Origin: Auricularia sp. M13
Taxonomy: Eukaryota; Basidiomycota; Agaricomycetes; Auriculariales; Auriculariaceae
NCBI GenBank assembly: GCA_037042915.1
Contig: CM073203.1
Span: 2,170,001-2,234,000, forward strand
Reading direction: 5' to 3'
Length of the DNA stretch: 64,000 nt
The notes below the pieces were generated by a model. That model had not been told where the DNA came from. It made no database searches and was given only the letters and a program-made list of their open reading frames with translations. The position numbers and the translations under genes were made by a program. Of the stretch, positions 10,517 to 20,629 are shown in pieces. The first letter of the stretch is position 1. Each line of letters starts with the position of its first letter.

Positions 10517-12010
10517 CTATGCTGGGTTTTCTTGAGCATGGAGCAGGGCCTCCCAGACGCGCATGGGTACAGGTTGAGGGAAGAGCGGATGAGCCTTGCG
10601 ATGCGCAAAACTGTCCACGACGCGCTGGCGGAACGGCCGGGGTGATGCAAGATACGCAGCCTCCAGGCCGCTGTGGGCGAACTCGTCGTAGGTAGCGGGG
10701 AAGGTCTCAAAGAATCTGTCCGGCCGTGGTGGAAGGGCGAGCAACTCGGGCTGCACAGAGGGCGCTGCGAGTAGGGAACGGACGAGACTCAGATCCTTGA
10801 GCCGTGCGGCAGGGTCAAATGCCAAGCACTGAAACACAAGGGCCTGCACCGCTCGTATGAGTAATGCTCCTTCCGGCGCTACTGACTCTGCTCGGAGTCT
10901 TTGCTCGAGTTTGTCGATGATGCGAGGTGTAGCGATATCCGCGAGTTTAGCCTGCATGAGGCTTGGGATATAGTCTGCAGGGCCTTCTCCATCGAGAGCA
11001 ACGAAGCTGCAGAGGAGACCAAAGGAATAGACGTCGCGCGGAGACATGTCAGAGGGCGCCTGTGGCTCGCGGGTCATTCGGCGTATTGATTGAAGGTTGT
11101 TTCCTTGTACTAGTACTGTTTGGTGGCACTCCGGAGCGTCCCACGCCACAGTCCCACCGCGAGGTCTGTCAGCAGCGTGAAATATTCGGATGCCCAGCGT
11201 CCAGTCCGCCTTGCCCGAGAATCCAAAGTCCGAAACTTTAGCAACAAGCCCGCACGGAGAGGCCTCGTCTCGGAAAAGCAATATGTTGCTAGGCTTTATG
11301 TCGGCGTGTACGAAATCGCGCGCATGAAGCGCTGCGATGCCATCGGCGACGTCGCTGAGGATGCTGCTTGCCGTCAACGGGCAGAGAACTCCGCTGCCTT
11401 CCGTCTTCCGTTTCTTGAAAAATGCGTCCAAATCTGGATGCCGCTCGTCTGCCAGCTCTACAACCAGAACAGGCGGCGTGGATGTGCTATCCATGTCGAA
11501 TGATATGCCGAGCAACCTGGTAATATTGCGATGGTGGCGGCCAAGCGAACCCATTATCTCCGTCTCGGACATCAACTCGACCATCGAAGTGCCATACGAC
11601 GTGAGCGCCTGCGCTCGTGACATAGCGTCAACGTCTTCGAGGCCATCCGTGAGGCGCGCGCGCATGCGTTTCAAGGCCACTGGCACACTACGACTGCCCA
11701 GTCGCCACTGGGCGGGATAAACCTCGAGTGAATGCCCTCGGCGTCGTTCATAGCCAGAGCTCTCGCCCAGGTGAGTCGTTATTTCCGACGGGGGTATTAT
11801 GGGAATGCTGAGAGTAGTCACCACTCGCAGCAGCTGGAGCTCTACAGTGCCATATTTGGCGTATGCCGCATCAGCGAGCCGTACCTGCTTCCACCTGGGC
11901 AACGCTGTTAACGGTGGATGGATCGTACGTGTACTATCGTCTCCAGCTGCGCTGCTCCCTTGAAATGCGGCACGGGGCGGAGTAAAGCTGGAGTTGGAGG
12001 ACGAGGACAT
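10517..12010 (-). CDS. Protein kinase, partner of the HeLo-like/pseudokinase gene
   Basis: A 497-residue intronless protein with a complete kinase domain after an ~100-residue N-terminal part (Ser-rich start, then a predicted helical stretch). Catalytic residues are present: beta-3 Lys in VALKRM (about residue 114), a candidate alpha-C Glu in SETEIMG (about 151), HADIKPSNILL (Asp about 237), DFGFSG (about 261) and the APE-type motif DAPE. The glycine loop is degenerate. The catalytic Asp and DFG are kept, so it is probably active. The C-terminus (about 430-497) is Pro/Arg-rich with a repeated F-x-x-x-F pattern. Its start codon is 123 bp from the divergent start of the gene at 12134, implying a shared promoter and a functional pair. 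It could be an ordinary orphan fungal kinase, but neighbour architecture suggests cell-death or allorecognition signalling. Confidence 0.85.
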   Translation of the reverse strand: MSSSSNSSFTPPRAAFQGSSAAGDDSTRTIHPPLTALPRWKQVRLADAAYAKYGTVELQLLRVVTTLSIPIIPPSEITTHLGESSGYERRRGHSLEVYPAQWRLGSRSVPVALKRMRARLTDGLEDVDAMSRAQALTSYGTSMVELMSETEIMGSLGRHHRNITRLLGISFDMDSTSTPPVLVVELADERHPDLDAFFKKRKTEGSGVLCPLTASSILSDVADGIAALHARDFVHADIKPSNILLFRDEASPCGLVAKVSDFGFSGKADWTLGIRIFHAADRPRGGTVAWDAPECHQTVLVQGNNLQSIRRMTREPQAPSDMSPRDVYSFGLLCSFVALDGEGPADYIPSLMQAKLADIATPRIIDKLEQRLRAESVAPEGALLIRAVQALVFQCLAFDPAARLKDLSLVRSLLAAPSVQPELLALPPRPDRFFETFPATYDEFAHSGLEAAYLASPRPFRQRVVDSFAHRKAHPLFPQPVPMRVWEALLHAQENPA

Positions 12011-12133
12011 GGGGAGTGGTCAGCCCTTTCACAGCCCTGCGTGCGGAGACAGAGAAGATTTCGGGCATGCTGTGGCAATGTTTGCTTCCTGCTAGTCGGA
12101 CCTCTGACTCTCTCACTCAATCCCCAGCGCGCC
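12011..12133. promoter_or_regulatory. Shared promoter of a divergent gene pair
   Basis: Only 123 bp separate the two divergent ATGs (12010 minus, 12134 plus), so both promoters must overlap here or reach into the genes. The plus-strand start has context GCCATGG, close to the ideal eukaryotic start. Confidence 0.6.
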
Positions 12134-13651
12134 ATGGCCAACGTCCTGACGGAAATTCCAGGCTTGGTGGATGTTGCGTTGCGATTTTCGCGAGCCATCG
12201 CAACCAAGATTCGCCAGTACGCTGTTGCTCATGAACTCTTCCAGACAGACCTCGACCAGACTATCGGTTTCATGGCGCAGCTCGAGCTCTCCTTGAATTT
12301 TGTGCTCGAAATCGCACCTACTCTGTCCCCCAGCATCCGTCGCGTTATCTCTGACGCAGTCTCCCGCCTGAATGCGCCGCTCGCCAACACCCAGAACTTG
12401 CTTACCGACTCTGTAGACTCGGATGGGAAACTGCGACGCGTCTGGTTTGCCGTCTTCGGTAGATCGGCATTGCAGAAGTCTCTCGCGGCGGTGGACAAGC
12501 AGCACGACCTCTTTCTGCGCTGCCTACATTACTCAGTACTATTTGGCTCTGCTACCGTCCAGAGCCGCGCCACAGCCTCCGCTGCCAACGGCAGCCGCGG
12601 ACTCAGTAGAATCGCAGCGTTCCGCGAAGCCATCGCAGGGTCACCGGCGGATGCGCGGCTGCTATTGACAGAAGAGACTACGGCGACGGCGGGCGTGCGC
12701 ATGCGCCTGCATGTGCACAGCGATATCCGCGTTGCGGAGACGGGGAACGGGCGCTACGCCATTGTCGAGTACCGAGACTACCAGCCAGACGATCCGGCCG
12801 CTCTCCGCCGCATCCGCGACATTGCCTCAATCCTCAGCGCTGCTTCATTAGACATGTCAATCTTGCCATGTCTAGGCTTTAGACCGCTGCCAAACACCAA
12901 GCGCTGCGAGCTTGTGTTTCCTCTTCCTGCGGCTACGAAACCGCGCACACTTCGCGATCTGTTGCTAGCACCAGAGAACGACAAAGGCGTCAGGCACGCC
13001 ATCAACGATCGCATTCGTCTGGCCGTGCAACTCGCGACGGCGGTTTTGTATATCCACACCGCGCGGTTGGTTCACAAGGCGATATGTCCCGAGAACATCG
13101 TCGTCCTCGACAGCCAGGACGACCAGGAACCTCGGCGCTGCTTCCCCTGGACCCTTGGTCCCGCGTACCTCGCCGGCTTCGACTTTGCACGGCATGAGGA
13201 TGCCGCATCCAAGCGGACGGGAGACGAGATATGGTGGCGCAACATCTACCGCCATCCACAGAGGCAGGGGTCCCATCCTGAGACGGACTTTTCCATGCTG
13301 CACGACATATATAGCCTGGGCGTCGTGCTGCTGGAGATCGCCTTGTGGGACTCATTGGTGCTCGTCAGCCCTGACGGCGCGCGCAGACCCGGCCGTCACG
13401 GGCGTAGTCTTATGTCTGCCGGCGGGCAGATGAAGCCTTCAGACGAGATCCGACGAACACTGCTTAAGAAGGCGCGCGAATACGTGCCGCTGGTTTTGGG
13501 CACCAAATACTGCGAGGTGGTCGTTATGTGCTTGGACTGTCTTGACGGCGGGATCGGTCCCACAGAAGATCTCTTGGATGGTGACGGTGTTTTGCTGGGC
13601 GTGGTATTCATCCAGCGCGTGTTAACGGTTCTCGAGGAGATATCTGTTTGA
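12134..13651 (+). CDS. HeLo-like domain + pseudokinase protein (MLKL-like architecture)
   Basis: 505 residues, no introns; ATG at 12134 chosen for its GCCATGG context and because the domain begins there. Residues ~1-145 are an amphipathic helical bundle (IPGLVDVALRFSRAIATKIR..., then LNFVLEI, VSRLNAPLANTQNLL, LQKSLAAVDKQHD) that resembles the N-terminal HeLo/HET-s-type membrane-killing domain of fungal death proteins. Residues ~190-500 have a kinase fold with key residues lost: the beta-3 Lys position reads YAIVEY, the HRD loop is HKAICPEN (about 311; Asp lost, Asn kept) and DFG is replaced by GFDFAR (about 347). The back half keeps kinase landmarks such as DIYSLGVVLLEI. Four-helix killer plus pseudokinase is the MLKL layout known from animals and plants. 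Head-to-head with an active kinase, it suggests a kinase-triggered death effector. Domain calls rest on pattern, not on a search. Confidence 0.75.
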   Translation: MANVLTEIPGLVDVALRFSRAIATKIRQYAVAHELFQTDLDQTIGFMAQLELSLNFVLEIAPTLSPSIRRVISDAVSRLNAPLANTQNLLTDSVDSDGKLRRVWFAVFGRSALQKSLAAVDKQHDLFLRCLHYSVLFGSATVQSRATASAANGSRGLSRIAAFREAIAGSPADARLLLTEETTATAGVRMRLHVHSDIRVAETGNGRYAIVEYRDYQPDDPAALRRIRDIASILSAASLDMSILPCLGFRPLPNTKRCELVFPLPAATKPRTLRDLLLAPENDKGVRHAINDRIRLAVQLATAVLYIHTARLVHKAICPENIVVLDSQDDQEPRRCFPWTLGPAYLAGFDFARHEDAASKRTGDEIWWRNIYRHPQRQGSHPETDFSMLHDIYSLGVVLLEIALWDSLVLVSPDGARRPGRHGRSLMSAGGQMKPSDEIRRTLLKKAREYVPLVLGTKYCEVVVMCLDCLDGGIGPTEDLLDGDGVLLGVVFIQRVLTVLEEISV

Positions 13652-13756
13652 CATGACGTCCGGCCGATTTCGACGAACTGTGACTTGCGCGTATATGTAT
13701 CTAGTATCGTGACGAGTGCTGTGGGACTTGCAGTGGACAAAAGTGCTTCCAATCAA

Positions 13757-13900
13757 ATGGTCAACCTGCGGGCATTTTCGTTCCTGGCGCTTTTAGCCAT
13801 ATTCCTCCCGAGCAAAGAGCTTGCGAGAAAGGCCGCTGCCAAATACCGCCAGCAGGATGCGAGCGTCAGCGAAACGGGAGCTGTAAAAACACTCAGCTGA
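13757..13900 (+). CDS. Possible 47-residue peptide with hydrophobic start
   Basis: The ATG at 13757 opens a 47-codon frame with a signal-like N-terminus (NLRAFSFLALLAIFLPS) then a charged tail ending AVKTLS. It has no CaaX end, so it is not a mating pheromone precursor. It lies 100 bp downstream of the HeLo-like gene and could simply be 3'-flank sequence. Confidence 0.2.
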   Translation: MVNLRAFSFLALLAIFLPSKELARKAAAKYRQQDASVSETGAVKTLS

Positions 13901-14075
13901 CCGCCCTGCTGGATACAAGGCTGCCGACCAGTGCTCCATGAAAAGGACGATAGTCCACCCAGCCGTTGCAGTTGTATCCCAATAAAGCAAAGGAGATCGG
14001 AAAGCGATACGATAAAGCAAGGGAGCACTATGTCTACTCTACAACACCGGAATCCCGTACAGACAGGAATATCGT

Positions 14076-15449
14076 CTATAAATCTGTAAGCTGGCTGCCC
14101 GACACCTCCTCCTTCTCCTTCTCGTCGACAAGCGGCGCGTGCTCGTCCGCCCAGCGCACCTTCGCGTCCTTGTTCTTCCGTCTCCGCGCCGAGCCGCCCT
14201 CCTTAGCGTGCCCGTTCGCGGCCTGCTCCTCCTCTTCCTTCGCCCACAGTTTGAGCGCCTGCTCGAGCGACTCCCACACTTTGACGCCTGCCTCCTCCGA
14301 GTGGAAATCTGCTGCGGGCGGGAAGGGCACGACGGCGCAGTCCGCGTATAGCGCGCCCGGCACCAGCACTTCGGTTTCCTCGCGCTCCCCCTCGGCTTTG
14401 GCTGCGGAGCGCGGGACGAAGAGGACGTGCAGCACGGATTGGACTGCATTAGCCGGCGTCTTGGTGAAGATGTGCAGGAGAGGTTGTAAGACGAGATACC
14501 TGCAGATGTATCAGCACAGTGCGACAGGTGTCGGCCGCTACGGCAACACGATTCAGTGGCGCTGGGCGGCATGCATAGTAGCCGCACTACAGCTGATACG
14601 ATGCTGTACTCACAGTAAAAATCCCGAGTTTTTGAACGCGTGCGGGCCGGAGTGAGTGGCGCGAAGAAACGGCGCGATGGTGTCGGTGCGGCTGATGCCC
14701 GGCGACACGCTCACCGCCGCAATATTAGAGGATTTTCCCTTCTCCTGCTGCGGTTGCGGAGGCGGCGCGTCGGCGACAGAGTCCGGTACGGGCACCGGCG
14801 GCGCTGCGGGAAGCGCGTCGAGCACGCGTTGGAGATGGTGGCCAAGAATGACCATGCGCCGCGACCTGTGGCCTTCGCTGGTGCTCGGCGCAGCGTAAAA
14901 AGGATTTACGACGTAGACGAGCCGTATGTCGCGCTCCGCCGGGGCGACGAGTAGACCAGGTAACAGCAGGGTAGTCAGCAGAAAGCTCGCGCGCTCGCCG
15001 TTCGTGCCGCCGTAAGCGTATCCGTGCGCGAAGACGATGGCGTCGAGCCGCGCCGGGCTTTGTTTGTCGTCCAGCCTGGCCAGCATTTGGCGCGCGAATT
15101 CGACGATGCTCGTTCGGGAGCTGAGGTCGCATTCTTCGGCGAATATTTCGTCGTTGGCCGTCTTCTGGCGAATGAGAGACACCAGCGCTGCCGCTGGGCC
15201 GGGCGTTGAAGTCAAAGCAATAACTCTGGCGCCGCGCTCAGCCAGAGCCTCGAGTAGCGTGAGGCCAAGTGGAGTAAAGCCGCCAGTTACGAGCACCGTA
15301 CGGTCGTGCAGGTCGCGGTCGCGTGTCGTTCGCCGACCCTGGGCAAAGGCGCGCAGAACGAGCACAGCGACGAAGGCCAGCGCCAGTGGAAAGTAGTATT
15401 CCGAAGGCACATTTGAGGCTAGTAACGAGGATGTCGCATGAATAGGCAT
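14076..15449 (-). CDS. Membrane-anchored SDR-fold protein (YDL114W-like)
   Basis: Two exons, 14614-15449 and 14076-14499, joined by a GTGAGT...CAG intron. ATG at 15449 (MPIHATSS...). An N-terminal membrane segment (YYFPLALAFVAVLVLRAF) is followed by a Rossmann nucleotide motif VTGGFTPLGLTLLEAL and SDR-like blocks AVSVSPGISRTDTI. The second exon starts YLVLQPLLHIFTKTPANAVQ, as in fungal relatives of yeast YDL114W, and ends in a highly charged Glu/Lys-rich tail. The classical YxxxK catalytic pair is not evident, so it may bind a nucleotide without being a standard dehydrogenase. Substrate unknown. Confidence 0.75.
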
Positions 15450-16258
15450 TCCAGCGTTACCTGAGTGAGATTCAGAACAAACTGAACTCGTCGGGAACAC
15501 CCGCACCTCTGCCTCCTCAGCGCCTCAGCGGCCCGCCCCACATCAGCCAACGTAAACTTGGAACTGTAACCGTTCTAGTCGTACCACTCGGAGTCTTTGT
15601 ATCTCGCCATGATCTGGTTTACTCAGGCAGCTCAACTTCAACGATGATTCCTGGATCAATTTTTGAAATGGAAACTCTGCTTTTCTCGGCGCCGGTAACC
15701 TGGACAATTCATCTAGGTGTCTGGCCTTACCGTGGATTTCGCGAATCTGCAGCTACAGCGCTTCTCCGACTTCTTGCTGGCAGGCGACCCTTTCTAGCCA
15801 ACCGATTCCGGCTCATACATCAAATCTCTGGCTCCACCACCTCTGAATATCCCCCCGTCATATGTGGGACCTGTGGTTTTGAAAGGGCATGATGGGGCAT
15901 ATTGCCCTTACATTGGCTTTGGGCCCGGTTACACGACTCAAGCCGGTGATGATTTTCGGGAACTTCGACACTTTGCTCCTTCGATAGAGGCTCCCTGCAC
16001 CATTGTTATACCACGCCGCTACGCAGAAGAACAGCTATGTTTTGAGCTGCAATCCACTCATCCATAGTTCGACAGTTGTGATCATGATGCACTCGAGGAT
16101 GTCGACTTCGAGGATTACCTTTCACCTCCTCACCTTCATGCGCACGGCATCTATCTCTATAGCCTGCGCTCCTCTGGGCCTGACGCGTTGACGATTTGGA
16201 TAGCTGCCGGCGAGTGACTCTATTTGTCCAGAAGGGCCTGTGTCCCTGCCAAAGCAAC
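15450..16258. other. Intergenic between divergent genes
   Basis: No coding exon recognised. It must carry the 5' regions of the SDR-like gene (-) and of the membrane protein (+). Confidence 0.4.
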
Positions 16259-17471
16259 ATGCGGCCTGCGCGCGGGGGTTGGCTGGTACTCTGCCTTCTT
16301 CTTACCGGTCTCGCTCAGTTGCCAAACCTATCACTTTCTCCTGCACTTCCTACATTCATGGACTACTACGATCTCGACAGTCTGAAAGCGCAGCCCCGGG
16401 TCGCGACATCGTCGGAAAGCTTGCTCGACTATGAAACCAGGACATCAAGGACGCAGCCACAGACTCGGCGGAGGGAAGGCTGGCCGCTCCTTTGGGTTCT
16501 CGGCGCCCACCTTTTGTTGTGCATCGTCGAAACGGCGTTGGATTGTGTATTCTGGCGCGCTAGCTTTGGGGACAGCGGCCTAGCATGGGGTTCCCGCGTT
16601 GCGTTGTTTCACGCTGCAAACTGGCCAGTGGTGAATGGCAACGGCACTACGTGGGTGTTGCATTAATCTCTTCCTTCCTTCCTTCCCGCAGCGATGAACG
16701 CAGGCTCAATTTCAACTTCGTAGAATCGATACGAAGGCGCGACCGACGTTGCAGCTGGAAGACCTCTTCATGCGCGGCGCTACCAGCGGATATAGCGCGT
16801 TCCCACACGCGCACGCCGACGTGAGGAACGCACAGCCTGGCACGGTGTTCATTATCGACGAAACGCGGCCGACGTCTGCCCTCGGCACTGTGTACAAGGT
16901 CAACGGGAAGGCGCTCTCCATCTCCGCGCCGGCTCTGTTCGCCTATCTCAGAGAAATGCGTACGTCTTCGTTCATTATTCGCCAATCGCAGTCAATTCAA
17001 CGCTTGCAGTAACGCAGACCAAGTCTGACGTTGTTAGGAAGGAGCTCCTGTCTTCCATCGCGCAGTGTATGTTCAGTCCATCTTGATATGCGTGCGTATC
17101 ATGAGGCTGACGCAACCCAAGTGTCCGGCATCACCTTCGCACTCTTCGAGCACGGCTGGCTGTTCGGAGGCCTGCTTCAAGCTGCAGTGGGCGTCTGCAT
17201 CCGTCGGAAGTACGACGTCTTGGACAGCAGCACGGGGTGGGCCAAGTGGGGCCAGATATTGCTGGAGCTCACGATTCGCTTTGCGGTCGTCCCTGCGATC
17301 GTGTTCATCCCGGGGTGCCCATGGTGGATCGTGCCCATGGTCGTATCCGTGCTCCAGGCCGCCATCACATTCGCCTGGCCAATCGCGCGTAGGGGAGTCG
17401 GCGCAGTGCGACAAAGCGGACTCCGAGTCGGAAGGCGCGGAATGAGGTCGACATCGTTCCCGCGGCATTGA
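16259..17471 (+). CDS. Multi-pass membrane protein, unknown family
   Basis: Inferred exons 16259-16630, 16704-16959, 17010-17066 and 17122-17471 give an uninterrupted 344-residue frame. Introns 2 and 3 are canonical (GTACGT...GCAG, GTATGT...AAG); intron 1 (GTGAAT...GCAG) is less certain. Features: a signal-like start (MRPARGGWLVLCLLLTGLAQ), a second hydrophobic helix (WPLLWVLGAHLLLCIVETAL), a soluble middle with QLEDLFMRGATSGYS and KVNGKALSIS, then three further helices (FALFEHGWLFGGLLQAAVGV, IRFAVVPAIVFIPG, WIVPMVVSVLQAAITFAW). The tail is basic. I do not recognise it; it has no transporter or enzyme motif. Confidence 0.55.
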
Positions 17472-18990
17472 GATTGACCGACGATGATGTTGAACGCTCT
17501 CAGAGTCTCATTGTCAGAGCGTTCCAGGTTACGTACCTAATGGGTGTAACCTGAAATCTTAAATATTCTCGTAGGATATGTCAAATCCCCGGAGAGAGGG
17601 GTGCTCAAGTGGTAAAGCCGATGCGCGTGCGCTTCTAGGAAAGCGGACACCATATATGGTATCCCGTTCTTCGGCTGTGCCTCGGATACAGCCCGTTTCC
17701 ACGAATCGGTATTTCACTTGGGTATTCCAGAATCGCATCCAGATGCTCTTAGTTGCACGAGACACGTCAAGACAGCTGCTCGTCGTCACCATCGTAGGAA
17801 GCAGTTCGGTTGCTGATGGTTTCATCCCAGGCGCGCACGAGCGTGGCAGCGGTGAGTTCATTCGTTCGGAACAGATACAGGACTATCAAGAGCGGTTGGT
17901 AGGCATTTGCGAGCGTCGATGCTATGATCCAAGGGAAAGCAAACGCGTCCATCTGGTCCTGCAGCGTCCGTCTCGAGGATAGATAGACACGACGGTCGTT
18001 GCGCGGAGACATCGCGCTGAGCGAAAATTGCTCGTACAGGCAGTTCGACGTTATGGCGCGAGGTCAACTTCAATGGGAGTCGAAGGGAGTCGAAGTCACA
18101 CGCGGAGCTTCCTGCGCAATCTGGGTGCCGACAGTTCCGGACAAATCCTGCGATCACGTGCCTTGGCAGTCGGAATCCCGATTGCCAAAAAGATTATTCT
18201 GCTTTCCCAGACGAACAGGGAGAGGATACCAGTTGCCACACTAGTCTCATTAAATAAAGCGACGGAGCGTCGTGTCCAAGTCGGCAATCTTATAGCTGTT
18301 GAGCATGAATTCCTCTTACAATTCTCGAAGCTAAGTCGAACGAAATCGCGGTAAAAACCGTATGCACACAGCGTATGTATACAGCGCAACATTATAGGGT
18401 GCAGTAGCAAGATGCCCCTTCTGATACACCTTGCTGTTCTGTAATGTTATACATTCATACTGAAAGCGTGAGTTGGACGAAGTCGCCACGTGTTCATCCG
18501 CTGATGTCTTCGCCTCTCTAGTGAGTAGCGCTGTTTCTGTTCTACATCAGGAAGTTATAGAATACCGCACGCAGCCAGTAATTGAGAATGCTCGGACGGA
18601 CCCGGAGTCCACACGTCGTCGGAGAGCGTCCGCATCCGCTCAGACAGTGTGTCTGATCGAGGCAGGATCCCCGTTTATCATGGAGGTCTTACGCCCATCT
18701 AGGTCGAAACGTGTATGATTCTGAGGATTATAATATGCTTTGTCATGTAGGGCGCCAGTTGGGTTCAATCAGCATTGTCTGAATCATCGTACGGACGTGC
18801 GGCTCTATCAGTGTGTAAGCTGAGCGCTGAGCGCTGAGTACTGAGGCGCTTGGTGATTAGCACTTCATGATGGAATGCTCAGTTAGAGGCAGCTAGTCCC
18901 GGTATTTAAGGGGGTCTGAGTCTTTTCAACCGAGCCTCTCACTCACATCAGTACCTCTGGTATTCTTCCACACGTCGTCAGCCATAGATT
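17472..18990. other. Gene-poor stretch with possible decayed membrane-protein pieces
   Basis: On the minus strand between about 17770 and 18410 there are hydrophobic open stretches (FAFPWIIASTLANAYQPLLI; ETSVATGILSLFVWESRI) separated by stops and without clear splice sites. They may be remains of a seven-helix gene, but the order does not match a family I know. The last ~250 bp before 18991 should hold the promoter of the first MIF gene. Confidence 0.3.
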
Positions 18991-19614
18991 ATGCCTTTAC
19001 TTCGGCTCATCAGCAACGTCAAGGTACTTCCTACTCCTTGGTGTCGTCAGCATCCTGATCAGTCAAACATAGCCCGCCGACGTTCAGGCATTCATAAAGG
19101 AGTTCTCCAACGTGCGTAATTAATTGAAAACCGTTTATGGCACTGGATTATTTCATCAGCTTGCTGCCGTGACCCTCGAGAAGCCTGAGAAGTTCATCGC
19201 GATCGACTACCAGTACAACGAGACGTTCTCGTTTTCCGGGACTTTTGAACCAGCGTACGCGCTCGAGATTGTACGTTACGACAAGCCCTCCATTATCTTT
19301 ACATACTAACGGCTCATGACAGGGATCTATCCTTAATGTTAACCCCGAGACGAACGACAAGTTCAGCGGGATCTTCTCCGCGTTTCTCAAGGAGAGGCTT
19401 GGCCTGCCCAACGATCGCGGCTTCATGTGAGCATATTGCTTCTAGGGAAACCGATTCTCACGCAAAGCATCCAAGTATTTTCACGGACGCCGGTCCCACA
19501 GGCATTGGGTACGTGGATGTGCGGCGAGGTCGTATTACCCAATTCTGATTTACTCTCAGCTACGGAGGTACAACAATGGCTAAGATATTGGAGAAGAGGA
19601 AAGCGAATCCGTGA
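18991..19614 (+). CDS. MIF-type tautomerase 1
   Basis: Six exons (18991-19023, 19073-19111, 19160-19270, 19323-19426, 19476-19508, 19560-19614) give 124 residues, normal for the macrophage migration inhibitory factor family. The start is MPLLRLISNVK; Pro2, which becomes the N-terminal catalytic proline after Met removal, is kept, and the conserved Lys of the family is present in EKPEKFIAID. Further family blocks: NETFSFSGTFEPAYALEI, LKERLGLPNDRGFI, DAGPTGIGYGGTTMAKI. Family members form trimers and have keto-enol tautomerase activity; in animals MIF is also a cytokine. No signal peptide. It is the most diverged of the four MIF copies here and differs from them in using a normal GT donor after exon 2. 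Confidence 0.9.
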
Positions 19615-20629
19615 ACGTCCTGTGTAGAGGCTACCATTTGAACGAAAGGAACGCACATCTCCCCCCCCCCCCGCTATTAACTTGTGTTCCAAGAATTTTG
19701 AGGGCTCTACTGAAAGAAAGGCATGACATGGGCTTGGCACATGAACCTCAAACTTCTGGCGCGTGTATGCAGTCATTCGTTCTCTTATCGTACAACGAGT
19801 TCGGACGATCAAGCTGGGGCCGTCTGACTGGACGGCGAAGCGCGACGCACGGCATTCAGCTCTTGTTCCTCAGTCTCCATCAGGAAAACGCGCCGGTGCT
19901 GTTGTGGAGAGCCAGGCATCTGTTTCGAGGACCATCGTCGAAAGCGAGTGTTGTACCATTCTACATCACACATGAGGAGCACATTTGCGTGAGGCGTGAA
20001 GCTCTGATGTAGAACATAGATACGCAGTCTTCGTAGCAGTGCAACAAGACCAACACGTGCCTGGCACGCCGCGTTGACAGGAAGTCGGACTAGCGCAAGT
20101 CATCGGGTCGCAAGGGGATAATCGCAGGAGTGACGAAAATTCATGCAGCCACGAGAGCAATTCCGGCGGAGCTGGGGGAGGGCGAGCAGGCCTAGCACCC
20201 ATCAGAGCTGCTCCGGTACTAATGCATCTGGAGGGGGTAACGGTTACACTTACAAGTCAATTCAAGCGGAGCTTGCACGTGTCCTCCTCCTCCTCATCCC
20301 GACCAAGGCACAGTGTGCTACCTATCGACTAGCCAACTGGACGCATCGGTGCCTGTTATTGGCGATCCGTCACCACTCTTCTACGCAGTATCTCTGCATA
20401 ACCTGGTGCTGTCCACACACAAATCTACGGGAAGGACTTTGCCGCAACGCAAACTGTCGCGAGATTGTCTGGCGCGTACAACTGGCGTTATGCACTTTGT
20501 CCTTTGCTGTCGGTTGGCCTGGTCACCGTGCGGCCCTGACCTGATTTGACAATCGGACGAGCATTTGTCAAACCCATAGCAGCTGTCTGCCCGGTCATTG
20601 GGCCGCCCGGTTAGCTCTTAGCTTGGACC
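19615..20629. other. Intergenic, nothing recognised
   Basis: Contains a ten-base C run near 19663-19673 and a stretch of short open frames on both strands. No motif. Confidence 0.35.

Noticed and set aside
13757-13900. Mating pheromone precursor
   Set aside because: No C-terminal CaaX box, and no pheromone receptor or homeodomain gene nearby.
17590-17700. Possible tRNA (GCTCAAGTGGTAAAGCC resembles a D-arm)
   Set aside because: No anticodon arm/T arm folding and no B box follows.
17767-18410. Minus-strand seven-helix (DUF6533/6534-type) gene
   Set aside because: Hydrophobic stretches exist but their order does not fit the family and stops separate them; at most a decayed gene.
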